The notes: generated by a model not told the origin, from the letters alone. A stretch of DNA of 64,000 bases from Gallionellaceae bacterium (GCA_028714875.1 JAQTLN010000003.1:124001-188000), one strand, 5' to 3'; counted from the first letter of the stretch, positions 41,299 through 50,954 are shown. A program made the numbers and translations.

Positions 41299-42621
41299 CT
41301 ACTTCTTCGCCTTTCGATCCAGTTCGCGCAGGTGCGCCAGGCGTTCGCCGATCTTGCCTTCCAGGCCGCGCGGGGTGGGGGTGTAGAAGCGCGGCGGCGA
41401 ACTGAGTTCATCCGGAAAGTAGTGTTCGCCGGCGGCATAGGCTTCCGGTTCGTCGTGGGCGTAGCGGTAGGCGTGGCCGTAGCCGAGTTCCTTCATCAGC
41501 TTGGTGGGGGCGTTGCGCAGATGGATCGGCACGGCGCGCGAGCCGTCTTCCTTCACATAAGCGCGCACCGCGCCCCAGGCCAGGTAGCCGGCGTTGGATT
41601 TGGCGGCGCAGGCCAGATAGATCAGCGCTTGCGCCAGGGCCAGTTCGCCTTCCGGGCTGCCCAGGCGTTCGTAGGTTTCGGCGGCGTCGAGCGCCAGGCG
41701 GGCGGCGCGCGGGTCGGCCAGGCCGATGTCTTCCCAGGCCATGCGCACGATGCGGCGCGCCAGATAACGCGGGTCGGCGCCGCCGTCGAGCATGCGCGCG
41801 AACCAGTACAGCGAGGCGTCGGGGTCGGAGCCGCGCACGCTTTTGTGCAAAGCGGAAATCTGGTCGTAGAAGGCTTCGCCGCCCTTGTCGAAGCGGCGCA
41901 AGGAAGGCGACAGAGCCTTTGCGGCGAAACCCGCGTCCACCTGCTCGACCCCGGCGATGTGCGCCGCCACCGCCAATTGTTCGACCAGATTGATGAGGCG
42001 GCGGCCGTCGCCATCGGCATAGGCCACCAGCAGTTTTTCCGCGTCGCCGTTCAGGTTCAGGCCGAGCCCCTGCTCCAGGGCGCGTTCGAGCAGGGCGGCA
42101 AGTTCGCCCTCGCTCAGGGCGGACAGCACATAAACCTGGGCGCGTGAGAGGAGGGCGCCGACGACCTCGAACGAGGGGTTTTCGGTGGTGGCGCCGATAA
42201 AGGTGACCAGGCCGGATTCGACATGCGGCAGAAAGGCGTCCTGCTGCGCCTTGTTGAAGCGGTGCACCTCGTCCACGAACAGGATGGTCTGGCGACCCAG
42301 ACGCTGATTCATGCGCGCCCGTTCCACCGACTCGCGGATTTCCTTCACCCCGGCCAGGACGGCGGAAATCTGGATGAAATCGGCGCCGAAATGGCGCGCG
42401 GTCAGGCGTGCCAGGGTGGTTTTGCCCACCCCCGGCGGCCCCCAGAGGATCATCGAATGCAGGCGCCGCGCGTCGAACGCCAGTTTGAGCGGCATGCCCG
42501 GCCCAAGCAGATGCGCCTGGCCGATCATCTCGTCCAGGCTTTGCGGGCGCATCGTCTCCGCCAGCGGGGCGTCGCCGGGGCCGGCCGGGGAGGGAAGAGT
42601 GGCGAAAAGATCGTCGCTCAC
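41299..42621 (-). CDS. rarA: Replication-associated recombination protein A (RarA/MgsA)
   Basis: A 440-aa AAA+ ATPase from GTG 42621 ([12 protein letters not shown]). Walker A is [15 protein letters not shown], Walker [20 protein letters not shown], sensor 1 [13 protein letters not shown], and the C-terminal RarA tetramerisation domain shows [27 protein letters not shown]. It acts at stalled replication forks. The open reading frame extends far upstream but only as an out-of-frame shadow of the SulP gene. Confidence 0.93.
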   Translation of the reverse strand: MSDDLFATLPSPAGPGDAPLAETMRPQSLDEMIGQAHLLGPGMPLKLAFDARRLHSMILWGPPGVGKTTLARLTARHFGADFIQISAVLAGVKEIRESVERARMNQRLGRQTILFVDEVHRFNKAQQDAFLPHVESGLVTFIGATTENPSFEVVGALLSRAQVYVLSALSEGELAALLERALEQGLGLNLNGDAEKLLVAYADGDGRRLINLVEQLAVAAHIAGVEQVDAGFAAKALSPSLRRFDKGGEAFYDQISALHKSVRGSDPDASLYWFARMLDGGADPRYLARRIVRMAWEDIGLADPRAARLALDAAETYERLGSPEGELALAQALIYLACAAKSNAGYLAWGAVRAYVKEDGSRAVPIHLRNAPTKLMKELGYGHAYRYAHDEPEAYAAGEHYFPDELSSPPRFYTPTPRGLEGKIGERLAHLRELDRKAKK

Positions 42622-42637
42622 GGAACGGAAAACCCGG

Positions 42638-44461
42638 CTAGTCCTGGCGCGCTTCCCCGTTCGGCAGCTTGTCCTGGCATTCGCGGAAGATGCGCGATTT
42701 ACAGGTGCGGCAGATGTCGGGGTTGAGTTTGGGGTAGATGCCGGCGATGGCCTCGGGTCTGTTGCTGTAGATGTTGTCGCGCCCCAAATCGTTTTCATAG
42801 CCGCCCTGGCGCAGCATTTTGCAGAAGCCTTCGCGCACCCCGCATAGATAGAGCGCGCCACCCAGGCGGCGGCGGCGCTGCGCCTCGCGGCTGAGCATTT
42901 CCGCGCCGGCCAGGTCGATGGCGTTGATGCCTTTCGAGAACAGCAGGATGTGTTTGCGCGTGGGCGTGTTCTCGCCCACCGCGACCAGCGCGTGCTGGAT
43001 GTGCTCGACCGCGCCGAAGTAGATGCCGCCTTCGATGCGCAGCAACTTGAGTTGCGGGCAATCCGGTTCCGCGCCGGTCTCGACGATGAACTTGCGCTTC
43101 GGATCATGCATGTTGGCCGGGTCCGGCACGATGGAGCGGATGGCCGGGCGCGAGGTGCGCGAGAGATAGAAGATCAGGGAGGCGGTGATGCCGAAGAAGA
43201 TGCCTTTTTCCAGATCGATCACCGTGCCGATGAAGGTGATGGCGAGCACCACGGCTTCCTCGCGATGCACCTTGAGAATGGCGGTAATGTGGTGGAAGTC
43301 GACCAGGTTCCAGGCCACCAGGAACAGCACGGCGGCCATCGCGGGGATCGGCAGATAGGCCGCCAGCGGTGCGACCAGCAGCAACACCAGGAACAGGAAC
43401 ACGGCCGAGAACACGGCCGCCAGCGGTGTGCGGGCGCCCGCCTCGTAGTTGACACCGCTGCGGTTGAAGGAACCGGATGAGGCGTAGGCGGAGAAGAAGC
43501 TGCCGAGGATGTTGGAGAGGCCCTGGCCGATGAACTCCTGGTTGCCGTTGATGTGCTGCTCCGATTTCGACGCGATGGCGCGCGAGATGGAAACCGCTTC
43601 GGTGAGCGCCAGCACGGTGACGGCGAGCGCCGAGAAGAAGGTGTTCTGGAGCGTGCGCAAGGAGAAATCCGGCAGCGTGAATGCGGGCAGACTGGCCACC
43701 AGGGCGCCGACCGTGCGGATCTTCGTGGTCTCCACCCCGAATTCGGCGTTCAGCGCGGCGGCCGCGAAGCCGCCCAGCACCATTGCCACGATCATGTACG
43801 GCACTTTGGGAATGAAACGGCGCGCCAGCAGGCCGGCGATCAGCGAGACCACCGCCACCGCCAGGATGTAGGGATTGATCTGGTTGATTTGCAGGAACAG
43901 TTCTTCCACTACCTTGTAAGCCGGTGAGCCGCGCGGAATGTCGATGCCGAAGAAGTTCTTTACCTGGCTGGCGGCGATCAGCAGCGCCGCGCCGGCGGTG
44001 AAGCCGATCACCACGGTATGCGAGATGAAGTTGATCAGGGTGCCCATCTTGGCCAGGCCCATCAACAACTGGAACACGCCGGTGAGGAAGGTCAGGGTCA
44101 GCACCATGCCGATGAACGCGGGCGACCCCGGTTCGGCGTAGGGTGAAACCGAGGCGAACACGACGATGGAAATCGCCGTGGTGGGGCCGGAGACCAGATG
44201 CCAGGAGGAGCCGAACAGGGCGGCGATGATGGCCGGCACCATCGCCGCGTAAAGGCCATACTCTGGCGGCAGGCCGGCGATGGTGGCGAAGGCCACGGCC
44301 TGCGGCAGCACGATCAGGGCGCCGGTGAAGCCGGCCAGCGCGTCATCCTTGAGGTTGCCGGGGGTGACCCGGTCCTGCCATTTCAGGAAGGGGAAGAACT
44401 TGTACAACCACAGGTTGCAGGCAAGGAACTCACCGAAGCGGTCACGTTTCAGGTAGGACAT
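42638..44461 (-). CDS. SulP family anion transporter with STAS domain
   Basis: A 607-aa protein from the ATG at 44461, GGAG ribosome-binding site. About 12 TM segments (SLC26/SulP fold; ALIVLPQAVAFATIAGLPPEYGLYAAMVPAI and ALFGSSWHLVSGPTTAISIV) precede a STAS domain (about 475-570: IYFGAVEHIQHAL, FSKGINAIDLAGAEML). It carries sulfate, bicarbonate or another anion; specificity is not readable. The C-terminus adds an extra Cys-rich tail (ICRTCKSRIFRECQ). Confidence 0.92.
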   Translation of the reverse strand: MSYLKRDRFGEFLACNLWLYKFFPFLKWQDRVTPGNLKDDALAGFTGALIVLPQAVAFATIAGLPPEYGLYAAMVPAIIAALFGSSWHLVSGPTTAISIVVFASVSPYAEPGSPAFIGMVLTLTFLTGVFQLLMGLAKMGTLINFISHTVVIGFTAGAALLIAASQVKNFFGIDIPRGSPAYKVVEELFLQINQINPYILAVAVVSLIAGLLARRFIPKVPYMIVAMVLGGFAAAALNAEFGVETTKIRTVGALVASLPAFTLPDFSLRTLQNTFFSALAVTVLALTEAVSISRAIASKSEQHINGNQEFIGQGLSNILGSFFSAYASSGSFNRSGVNYEAGARTPLAAVFSAVFLFLVLLLVAPLAAYLPIPAMAAVLFLVAWNLVDFHHITAILKVHREEAVVLAITFIGTVIDLEKGIFFGITASLIFYLSRTSRPAIRSIVPDPANMHDPKRKFIVETGAEPDCPQLKLLRIEGGIYFGAVEHIQHALVAVGENTPTRKHILLFSKGINAIDLAGAEMLSREAQRRRRLGGALYLCGVREGFCKMLRQGGYENDLGRDNIYSNRPEAIAGIYPKLNPDICRTCKSRIFRECQDKLPNGEARQD

Positions 44462-44880
44462 TTTTTCTCCAGGCAAGAGAGATAAGCGGCGCCATCGGGT
44501 GGCTGGTTGTAACGCTGCGCGGTCCAGATCATTTCGGCAAGGCAATCCATGACCTGATGCTGGGCGTCATGCTCATCGCCCAGCGCGGCGCGCAGCTTCT
44601 CATAACCCGACTTGATGCCCGAGGGCTGGTCGATGGAAAGCAGCTCGCTGATCGCCAGGTGCATGGACAGATGCAGAAAGGGATTGGTCTCGCCCAGTTC
44701 CGGCCGCCATTCGCGTTCCTGGTAACGCTCCGGCGCATCCAGGATGGCGTGGTATTCCGGATGCCGGCCGATGTGTTCCACCGCGATGGTTTCCAGGTCG
44801 GTCAGGATTAATTGCTCTCGGAATTTTTTCCAGGCATCGAAGAAGAACAGGCGGGCCTGGTCACGGGTGGGATTGAACAT
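44449..44880 (-). CDS. DUF1841 family protein
   Basis: A 143-aa helical protein: FNPTRDQARLFFFDAWKKFREQ, then HIGRHPEYHAILDAPERYQEREW and NPFLHLSMHLAISELLSIDQP, all family features. No function is known. The last 13 bp overlap the SulP start. It follows a GTAGCGCCGGC repeat. Confidence 0.9.
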   Translation of the reverse strand: MFNPTRDQARLFFFDAWKKFREQLILTDLETIAVEHIGRHPEYHAILDAPERYQEREWRPELGETNPFLHLSMHLAISELLSIDQPSGIKSGYEKLRAALGDEHDAQHQVMDCLAEMIWTAQRYNQPPDGAAYLSCLEKKCPT

Positions 44881-44887
44881 GGCTTAT

Positions 44888-44954
44888 GTAGCGCCGGCAT
44901 CTTGCCGGCGTCTCTTGGTTTGACGGGATGAGCCGGCAAGGATGCCGGCGCTAC
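44888..44954. repeat. GTAGCGCCGGC-family palindromic repeat
   Basis: gtagcgccggcatcttgcc ... gccggcaaggatgccggcgctac, an inverted repeat of 67 bp filling the 76-bp gap between the FIST gene end and the DUF1841 start. Confidence 0.88.
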
Positions 44955-44956
44955 AG

Positions 44957-46042
44957 TTATGCCGGGTCATACCCCAGCCCCAGCACCACGCTGTATTGCA
45001 GCAGCCGATTGGCGCCGTCCAGATGGGCGATCTCACCGTTGCCGTAGAAACCCGCGAAAGGCATGCCGGGGAAGCGCTCTTCCACGATTTGGAGGTCGCG
45101 ATCGATGCCGCCGTAAAAGTAGGGGCCGCGCCCCATGCAGGGAAACATCAGGGCGAAACGGGGTTTACCGTTAGCGCCCTCGCTCAAGCGATCAAGCATG
45201 GCGCGCATGTCGTGTTCCGCCGCCTTCGGCTGGCGCATCGCCCAGAACAGGTCGAGTCCGGGTGTGAGCTGGCCGGCCACCGTCACGGAACGGTCGCCGG
45301 CATTGGCGGAAATCACCGGCAACAGATGAAAGCGGCCTTCCTCCAGGGCGCGTTCCGGTTCGCCATAAGTCACCCCGGCCATTAGTAGATGCGTGGGAAT
45401 GCGCTCCGGCGCGCGCTCGCTCAAGGGCAGTTCGCGCGCCAGACTGGCAAGCGCGGATTGGCCTCCCACCACGCGTACATCGTGTCCCTCCACCTGGCCG
45501 ATGCCGGCGGGTTGCGACAACGGCCGGATGCCTTGCGAGACGCCCACGCGCAAGTCCGCGCCGGCCAGCGCCAGTTCACAGCGGCCGCCGTTTTTCGCGC
45601 GTCCACCGGACCAGACCGTGTAGGGCCCCTGGCCGGAGGCATCACCGGAAACGCCGCCATAACGCGCGCCCCCACCCATCAGCCAGTGCATGTCCAGGGC
45701 GTTGGGCGCGGCGAAGGTGAGCACCGGGTCGCTGTCCGCCACGGCGGTTCGCAAGGAGAGGCCATCGCCCAATACCAGGGCGACGGCGGCGGGCGCGTCC
45801 AGCACCCAGTCTTCGTCGCTGAACACCCCGGCCGCCGTGCAGCCCGCCACTTGCAGGCAGTTGCCCGCACGCGCGGCGGCGCTGATGGCCGGCTGCGGGT
45901 CATGGGCGAAATCGGCGCTGAGATAGAGCAACACCGCCTCGGCATGAGTGAGGCCGGCGCGCGCCATCGCCGCCTCTACCGCCCGCGCCGCCAGAGCCGG
46001 TTCCGCGCGGCGCCCCTGCGCCAGTCCGCTGGCGACTTTCAT
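44957..46042 (-). CDS. FIST-domain signal protein
   Basis: A 361-aa protein from the ATG at 46042 (MKVASGLAQG). The FIST_N domain has LLYLSADFAHDPQPAISAAA, LQVAGCTAAGVFSDEDWVLD and the beta-rich GDGLSLRTAV. The FIST_C domain has LMFPCMGRGPYFYGG and PGMPFAGFYGNGEIAHLDG. FIST domains bind small molecules, often amino acids, in signalling. It ends 3 nt before a repeat and stands alone. Confidence 0.9.
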   Translation of the reverse strand: MKVASGLAQGRRAEPALAARAVEAAMARAGLTHAEAVLLYLSADFAHDPQPAISAAARAGNCLQVAGCTAAGVFSDEDWVLDAPAAVALVLGDGLSLRTAVADSDPVLTFAAPNALDMHWLMGGGARYGGVSGDASGQGPYTVWSGGRAKNGGRCELALAGADLRVGVSQGIRPLSQPAGIGQVEGHDVRVVGGQSALASLARELPLSERAPERIPTHLLMAGVTYGEPERALEEGRFHLLPVISANAGDRSVTVAGQLTPGLDLFWAMRQPKAAEHDMRAMLDRLSEGANGKPRFALMFPCMGRGPYFYGGIDRDLQIVEERFPGMPFAGFYGNGEIAHLDGANRLLQYSVVLGLGYDPA

Positions 46043-46146
46043 GGTCGGCCCACCTTCAAAGATGCGCTGAGCCGCCTGTCTCCCCCCTTTTTCAAAGGCT
46101 CGGTATGCGGCAATGGTTGAAACGCTTGCGGCTGAGGAGAACCGAG

Positions 46147-46249
46147 TCCCCCCCTTTTCCAAAGGGGGGCTAGGAGGGATTTCTCCAACGGTTGTGCGTG
46201 CGCGGGCGTCCGAAAATCCCCCCCGGCCCCCCTTTGAGAAAGGGGGGAG
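46147..46249. repeat. Complete CCCCCCTTT/AAAGGGGGG dispersed element
   Basis: ccccccttttccaaagggggg, GGAGGGATTTCTCCAACGGTTG, a GC-rich centre, then AAAATCCCCCCC and cccccctttgagaaagggggg. A partial copy (CCCCCCTTTTTCAAAGG) lies at 46082-46099. It fills most of the 232-bp gap 46043-46274. Confidence 0.88.
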
Positions 46250-46274
46250 AAAGGCGTGTGGCGCCGGCAAGGGT

Positions 46275-46907
46275 TCACGCCGTCTTCTCCTTGAAATCGC
46301 AGAGATCGCGGATCAGGCAATCACCGCACGCCGGTTTACGCGCCTTGCACACGTAACGGCCGTGCAGGATCAGCCAGTGGTGGGCGTCATGGCGGAATTC
46401 GGCGGGGATATGGCGCAGCAGCTTCTGTTCCACTTCCAGCACGGTCTTGCCCGGCGCCAGGCCGATGCGGTTGGCCACCCGGAAGATGTGGGTATCCACC
46501 GCGATGGTCGGCTCGCCGAAGGCCGTGTTGAGCACCACGTTCGCGGTCTTGCGGCCCACGCCCGGCAGGGCTTCGAGAGATTCCCGGTCTTTCGGCACCT
46601 CGCCGCCGTGCTTGTCGAGCAGGATCTGGCAGGTGGCGATCACGTTCTTCGCCTTGGTCTTGAACAGGCCGATGCGGCGGATATGCGAGATCACGCCGTC
46701 CTCGCCCAGGGAGAGCATTTTTTCGGGGGTGTTCGCGACCGCAAACAAGGTCGCGGTCGCCAGATTCACGCTGACATCGGTCGCCTGCGCCGACAGCATC
46801 ACCGCCACCAGCAGCTCGAATGGCGTGCGGTAATGCAGTTCGGTGGTGGGGTGGGGATTGGCCGCGCGCAGACGTTCGAAGATGGCGCGGCGTTGGGTGG
46901 CGTTCAT
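46275..46907 (-). CDS. nth: Endonuclease III
   Basis: A 210-aa DNA glycosylase/AP lyase for oxidised pyrimidines. It shows ELLVAVMLSAQATDVSVN, the HhH motif LPGVGRKTANVVLN with catalytic Lys, the catalytic Asp in VDTHIFRVANR and the [4Fe-4S] ligands CKARKPACGDCLIRDLC (C-x6-C-x2-C-x5-C). Start at 46907. Confidence 0.96.
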   Translation of the reverse strand: MNATQRRAIFERLRAANPHPTTELHYRTPFELLVAVMLSAQATDVSVNLATATLFAVANTPEKMLSLGEDGVISHIRRIGLFKTKAKNVIATCQILLDKHGGEVPKDRESLEALPGVGRKTANVVLNTAFGEPTIAVDTHIFRVANRIGLAPGKTVLEVEQKLLRHIPAEFRHDAHHWLILHGRYVCKARKPACGDCLIRDLCDFKEKTA

Positions 46908-46952
46908 GGGGCGCGATGATAAGAGAAACCCGGCCCAAGCGCTCCACCGGCT

Positions 46953-47009
46953 CGCAGGCGAGACGCCTGCGCTACAGCGCGGCCTTGTAGCGCAGGCGTC
47001 TCGCCTGCG
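46953..47009. repeat. Palindromic repeat, GCAGGCGAGACGCCTGCGC variant
   Basis: gcaggcgagacgcctgcgctaca and, after a short centre, tgtagcgcaggcgtctcgcc. The same GTAGCGCAGGCG variant is at 63174-63243. It lies between divergent nth and the RlmN-like gene and may overlap their promoters. Confidence 0.85.
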
Positions 47010-47044
47010 TCTTTTAACCCAGCCGGCTGCTAGCATTCGCCACC

Positions 47045-48070
47045 ATGCGAATCGAATCCCTGCGCCGGCGTCTGCGCGACCTCGGCGCCAAACCCCTCCA
47101 CGAGCAGCGTGTGCTCCAGGCCTGGACGCGGCTGCGTTCCGTGGATACCCGCCACCGCCGCGCCGAGGATTTCCTGCCGTTGCGCCTGCGCGAGGCGCTC
47201 CCGGCGCTGACCGAGGAACTCGCCGGGCTCGCCCGCCTGCGTTCGGAACATCCCGGTGAGGATGGTTCGGCGCGCTTGCTGGTTGAGCTGGGTGACGGCC
47301 AAACGGTGGAAAGCGTGTTGTTGCCGCGTGATGGTCTGTGCGTTTCCACCCAGGTCGGCTGCGCCGTGGGCTGCCTGTTCTGCATGACCGGGCGCGACGG
47401 CCTGCTGCGCCAGTTGAGCGGCGGCGAGATCGTCGCCCAGGTGGTGCTGGCACGCGCGCGGCGGACGGTGAGCCGGGTGGTGTTCATGGGCATGGGCGAG
47501 CCGGCGCACAACCTGGACAACGTGCTCGAAGCCATCGACCTGCTCGGTACCGTCGGCGCGATCGGCCACAAGAACCTGGTGTTCTCGACCGTCGGCGACC
47601 CGCGCGTGTTCGAGCGCCTGCCGCGGGGCGTGGTGAAACCGGCGCTGGCGCTGTCCCTGCACACCACGCGCGCCGATCTGCGCGCCTGGCTGCTGCCCAA
47701 GGCGCCGCGCATCACTCCCGCCGAACTGGTGGAACTCGGCGAGGGCTATGCCCGCGCCACCGGCTATCCGATCCAGTATCAGTGGACCCTGCTCGAAGGC
47801 ATCAACGACAGCGACGAGGAACTGGAGGGCATCGTCCAGCTCCTCGCCGGCAAATACGCGATGATGAATTTCATCCCCTACAACGCCAACGAAGGCCTCG
47901 GCTTCAGCCGCCCCTCCCGCGAGCGCGCCGCGGAAATGGCCGGCCGACTGCATCAACGCGGCATCCTCACCCGCTTGCGCGACTCCGCCGGCCAGGACAT
48001 CGACGGCGGCTGTGGCCAGTTGCGCGCGCGCGCGCTTGCGGACGAACCGCGCGGCACGGAGAGGCCATGA
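47045..48070 (+). CDS. RlmN/Cfr-like radical SAM RNA methyltransferase
   Basis: A 341-aa protein. The radical SAM motif is CAVGCLFCMTG (C-x3-C-x2-C), with RVVFMGMGEPAHNLDN, and the methyl-carrying Cys is in the C-terminal GGCGQLR. The N-terminal domain shows the RlmN-type helical start. Several motifs differ from housekeeping RlmN (AIGHKNLVFSTVGDP instead of KRVTVSTSG). It is therefore probably a paralog, with the main rlmN elsewhere. Target unknown. Confidence 0.85.
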   Translation: MRIESLRRRLRDLGAKPLHEQRVLQAWTRLRSVDTRHRRAEDFLPLRLREALPALTEELAGLARLRSEHPGEDGSARLLVELGDGQTVESVLLPRDGLCVSTQVGCAVGCLFCMTGRDGLLRQLSGGEIVAQVVLARARRTVSRVVFMGMGEPAHNLDNVLEAIDLLGTVGAIGHKNLVFSTVGDPRVFERLPRGVVKPALALSLHTTRADLRAWLLPKAPRITPAELVELGEGYARATGYPIQYQWTLLEGINDSDEELEGIVQLLAGKYAMMNFIPYNANEGLGFSRPSRERAAEMAGRLHQRGILTRLRDSAGQDIDGGCGQLRARALADEPRGTERP

Positions 48071-48143
48071 AACGGCCTCGCCCATTGGCCGAGGCTGCGG
48101 GGGCGCCGGCGCTACAAATGCCTCGGTTAATGGACGATCCAGC

Positions 48144-49604
48144 ATGAAGAGAATGGGTCTGAACAGTCTGGTCTACGCCGTGCGCTGGCCGGTGCTGGGG
48201 CGCAACCTGGGGCAGTTGTCGCTGGTCATGGCGCTGCTGGTGCTGCCGCCCCTGGCGGTGGCCGCCGCCAATGGCGAATACGCCACCGGCCTGCGCTACC
48301 TCGCTGTCATGGCCTTGCTGGCGGCGCTGGGTTGGCCGCTGGCCCGGTTGCCGGCGCCCGACCGCATCCAGAGCAACGAGGCCATGGTCATCGTCACCCT
48401 GGCCTTCCTGATGATTTCTCTGCTCATGAGCTGGCCCCTGGCGGCGGCCGGCCTGTCACCGCTGGACTCGCTGTTCGAGGCCATCTCCGGCACCACCACC
48501 ACCGGCTTGACCACCCTGGCCGGCGTGGCGGACAAGCCGCGCAGTTTCCTCTTCGCCCGCGCCTGGTTGCAGTGGTGCGGCGGCCTCGGCATCGCCGTAT
48601 TGGCGGTGGCGTTAATGGCCCATCATGGGTTGGCCGCGCGCAAATTGGTGGAGAGCGCTGGGGCCGAAGTGCTGGTGTCCGCCACCCGCACGCATGCCCG
48701 GCGGGTGACGGCGGTGTACCTCCTGCTCACCCTGGCCGGGGGGCTGCTCATCTGGGCGGCGGGCCTGGCGCCATTCGATGCCGTCGTCCATACCCTGGCC
48801 GCAATCTCCACCGGTGGTTTTTCCACCTTCGACCGCAGCCTGGGCGGCGCGCTGCCCGCCGCCGCGCCCTATGCCGTGATGGCGGTATGCCTGCTGGGCG
48901 CCGTCTCGCTGCCCCTGTATTACTTCGCCTTCCGGCGCGGGTTGGGCGCGTTCGGCGCCGATCTGGAACTGCGTGCCCTGGTCGCGGCCTGCCTGGCCGG
49001 CACCCTGCTGCTTGCGCTGTGGTTCTTGCATAACGGCTGGAGCCTGTCCGTGGCCATGAATCAGGCTGCGCTGCTGGCCGTCTCGGCCCAGACCACGGCG
49101 GGCTTCAGCGGCGTGCCCATCACCGCGCTGGACGATTTTTCCAAGGGCCTGCTGATTCTCTCCATGGCCGTCGGCGGCAGCGTGGGGTCCACCGCCGGCG
49201 GGGTGAAGCTGCTGCGGGTGCTGGTCCTGCTGCGCCTGATTCAGACCCTGCTGCGCCGCGCCGCCGCCCCGGAACATGCCGTGGTGGAGGCGCGTCTGGG
49301 TGGCCGCCGGCTGGAAGACGAAGACATCACCCGGGCGCTGCTGGTCATCGCCCTGTTCGCCGGGGTGGTCATGTTCTCCTGGCTGGCCTTCCTGGCCTAT
49401 GGCTACCCGGCGCTGGACGCGCTGTTCGAGGTGGTCTCCGCCACCGGCACGGTGGGCCTGTCGGCGGGCATCAGCGGCCCCGACCTGCCCGCCGCCCTCA
49501 AGCTGGTGCTGTGCCTGGACATGTTGGCCGGGCGTCTGGAGATCGTGGCCTTGCTGGTGACGTTGTATCCTGCGAGCTGGATCGGCAACCGGCGGGAGAT
49601 GTGA
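48144..49604 (+). CDS. TrkH-type potassium transporter membrane subunit
   Basis: A 486-aa multi-pass K+ channel-like protein from the ATG at 48144. The four pore loops of the Trk/Ktr family are visible: ISGTTTTGLTTL, AAISTGGFSTF, VSAQTTAGFSG and VSATGTVGLSAG. Its stop overlaps the next gene (TGATG), giving a TrkH-TrkA pair. An earlier start would read through a GCGCCGGCGC repeat fragment and is unlikely. Confidence 0.92.
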   Translation: MKRMGLNSLVYAVRWPVLGRNLGQLSLVMALLVLPPLAVAAANGEYATGLRYLAVMALLAALGWPLARLPAPDRIQSNEAMVIVTLAFLMISLLMSWPLAAAGLSPLDSLFEAISGTTTTGLTTLAGVADKPRSFLFARAWLQWCGGLGIAVLAVALMAHHGLAARKLVESAGAEVLVSATRTHARRVTAVYLLLTLAGGLLIWAAGLAPFDAVVHTLAAISTGGFSTFDRSLGGALPAAAPYAVMAVCLLGAVSLPLYYFAFRRGLGAFGADLELRALVAACLAGTLLLALWFLHNGWSLSVAMNQAALLAVSAQTTAGFSGVPITALDDFSKGLLILSMAVGGSVGSTAGGVKLLRVLVLLRLIQTLLRRAAAPEHAVVEARLGGRRLEDEDITRALLVIALFAGVVMFSWLAFLAYGYPALDALFEVVSATGTVGLSAGISGPDLPAALKLVLCLDMLAGRLEIVALLVTLYPASWIGNRREM

Positions 49605-50272
49605 TGCGAGCAGTCTTCATCGGAGCGGCGGCGGTGGCGTTGATGACCGCGCGCACGCTGCTCAAAAGGGGCCACGACGTGGTGATCATCGAGCGGGATA
49701 AGGAACGCATCGACGCGCTCGGCGAGGAGCTGGACTGCGGCTTCATCCACGGCGACGGCGGCAAGCCGGCCATCCTTCGCGAGGCCGATCCGGAAAACAC
49801 CGATTTTCTGTTCTGCCTGACCGACAACGACCAGAGCAACATCATCGCCAGCCTGGTGGGGCGCTCCCTGGGCTACAAGCGAGTGGTGACCCGCATCGAG
49901 GACCCGGAGTTCGAGCACATCTGCATTGAACTCGGCCTGGAAGACACCATCGTGCCGGCCCGCACCATAGGCCGCTATCTGGCGGACATGTTTGCCGGCC
50001 ATGACCTGCTCGAACTGTCCGCCATGCTCAAGGACGAGGCGCGGGTGTTCACCTTCGTGGTCAAGCAGGAAGAAGCGGGGGCGACCCAGGCCCTGGATCT
50101 GCCCAAGGATAGCCGGGTGGTGTGCTGTTACCGGGGCGGCAAGTTCATGCTGCCGAAAGCGGAGGATGCGCTGCATGCGGATGACGAAGTAGTGGTCATC
50201 ACCCACAGCCGCAACCTGCCCGCCCTGGAGGAACGCTGGGGGCCGCGCAAGCAGCGTCGGCGCGGCCATTGA
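49604..50272 (+). CDS. TrkA-type K+ uptake regulatory subunit (RCK domains)
   Basis: A 222-aa cytoplasmic subunit with one RCK_N and one RCK_C domain: DVVIIERDKERIDALGEELDCGFIHGDGG, FLFCLTDNDQSNIIASLVGRSLGYKRVVTRIEDPEFEHI and C-terminal MLPKAEDALHADDEVVVIT. The dinucleotide-binding glycine loop is degenerate (FIGAAAVALM instead of GxGxxG), although the acidic residue at the end of strand 2 (ERD) remains. Nucleotide binding may be weakened. It is coupled to the upstream TrkH. Confidence 0.88.
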   Translation: MRAVFIGAAAVALMTARTLLKRGHDVVIIERDKERIDALGEELDCGFIHGDGGKPAILREADPENTDFLFCLTDNDQSNIIASLVGRSLGYKRVVTRIEDPEFEHICIELGLEDTIVPARTIGRYLADMFAGHDLLELSAMLKDEARVFTFVVKQEEAGATQALDLPKDSRVVCCYRGGKFMLPKAEDALHADDEVVVITHSRNLPALEERWGPRKQRRRGH

Positions 50273-50312
50273 TTGAGCGCCACAGGTACGGCCTGAACAG
50301 TCTGGAGGCGCC

Positions 50313-50954
50313 ATGAAAGACCCCATCCTTTGGTACTTCGCCGACCCCATGTGTTCCTGGTGCTGGGGTTTCTCGCCGGTCATCGAGATGCTCCGGGAAG
50401 GTTACCGGGGCCGCCTGAAAGTGGCCTTGATCCTGGGCGGCCTGCGCGTCGGCACCAGCGAAGCCATGAGCGCCAAGCAACGGGAGGACATCCTGCAACA
50501 CTGGCGCGAGGTTCAGGCCATGACCGAGCAGCCCTTCCGCTTCGACGCTGTTCTGGGCGAGGGCTTCATCTACGACACCGAGCCCGCCTGCCGCGCCGTG
50601 GTGGCCATGGCGGAATTGGCGCCGGAGGCCGTCTTCCCCCTGTTCAAGGCCATCCAGGCGGCGTTCTATGGCGAGGGTCTGGATGTGACTCAGCCGGAAC
50701 AGCTGGCGCGGTTGGCGGAGGGGCAGGGGGTGGCGGCGCCGGATTTTCTCGCCGCCTTTGCGTCCGACGCGGTCCGAGGCAAAACCCTGGCCCACTTCCA
50801 GATGGCCCGCAAGCTGGACGTGCGCGGCTTTCCCACCGTGGTCGCGCAGCGGGGCGAGCTCTACCAGATCATCACCACCGGCTATCGCCCGCTGGACGAG
50901 ATGCAACGCGCTATCGACGAGTGGCTGGCGAGGGCCGGCGGCGCCTCGGCCTGA
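50313..50954 (+). CDS. DsbA/FrnE-like thioredoxin-fold protein
   Basis: A 213-aa cytoplasmic protein. The active site is ADPMCSWCWGFSPVI (CSWC). The conserved cis-Pro is in VRGFPTVV, with GLRVGTSEAMSAKQREDILQHW between. FrnE-type proteins act in redox stress or as isomerases. No signal peptide. It is preceded by the Trk genes with 40 bp between. The gap 50955-51039 holds a short GTAGCGCCGGCGCTAC palindrome. Confidence 0.85.
   Translation: MKDPILWYFADPMCSWCWGFSPVIEMLREGYRGRLKVALILGGLRVGTSEAMSAKQREDILQHWREVQAMTEQPFRFDAVLGEGFIYDTEPACRAVVAMAELAPEAVFPLFKAIQAAFYGEGLDVTQPEQLARLAEGQGVAAPDFLAAFASDAVRGKTLAHFQMARKLDVRGFPTVVAQRGELYQIITTGYRPLDEMQRAIDEWLARAGGASA

Noticed and set aside
42622-43107. Upstream extension of the rarA frame
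   Set aside because: Lies inside the SulP gene in another frame and has Ala/Arg/Ser-rich, non-conserved sequence. RarA begins at GTG 42621.
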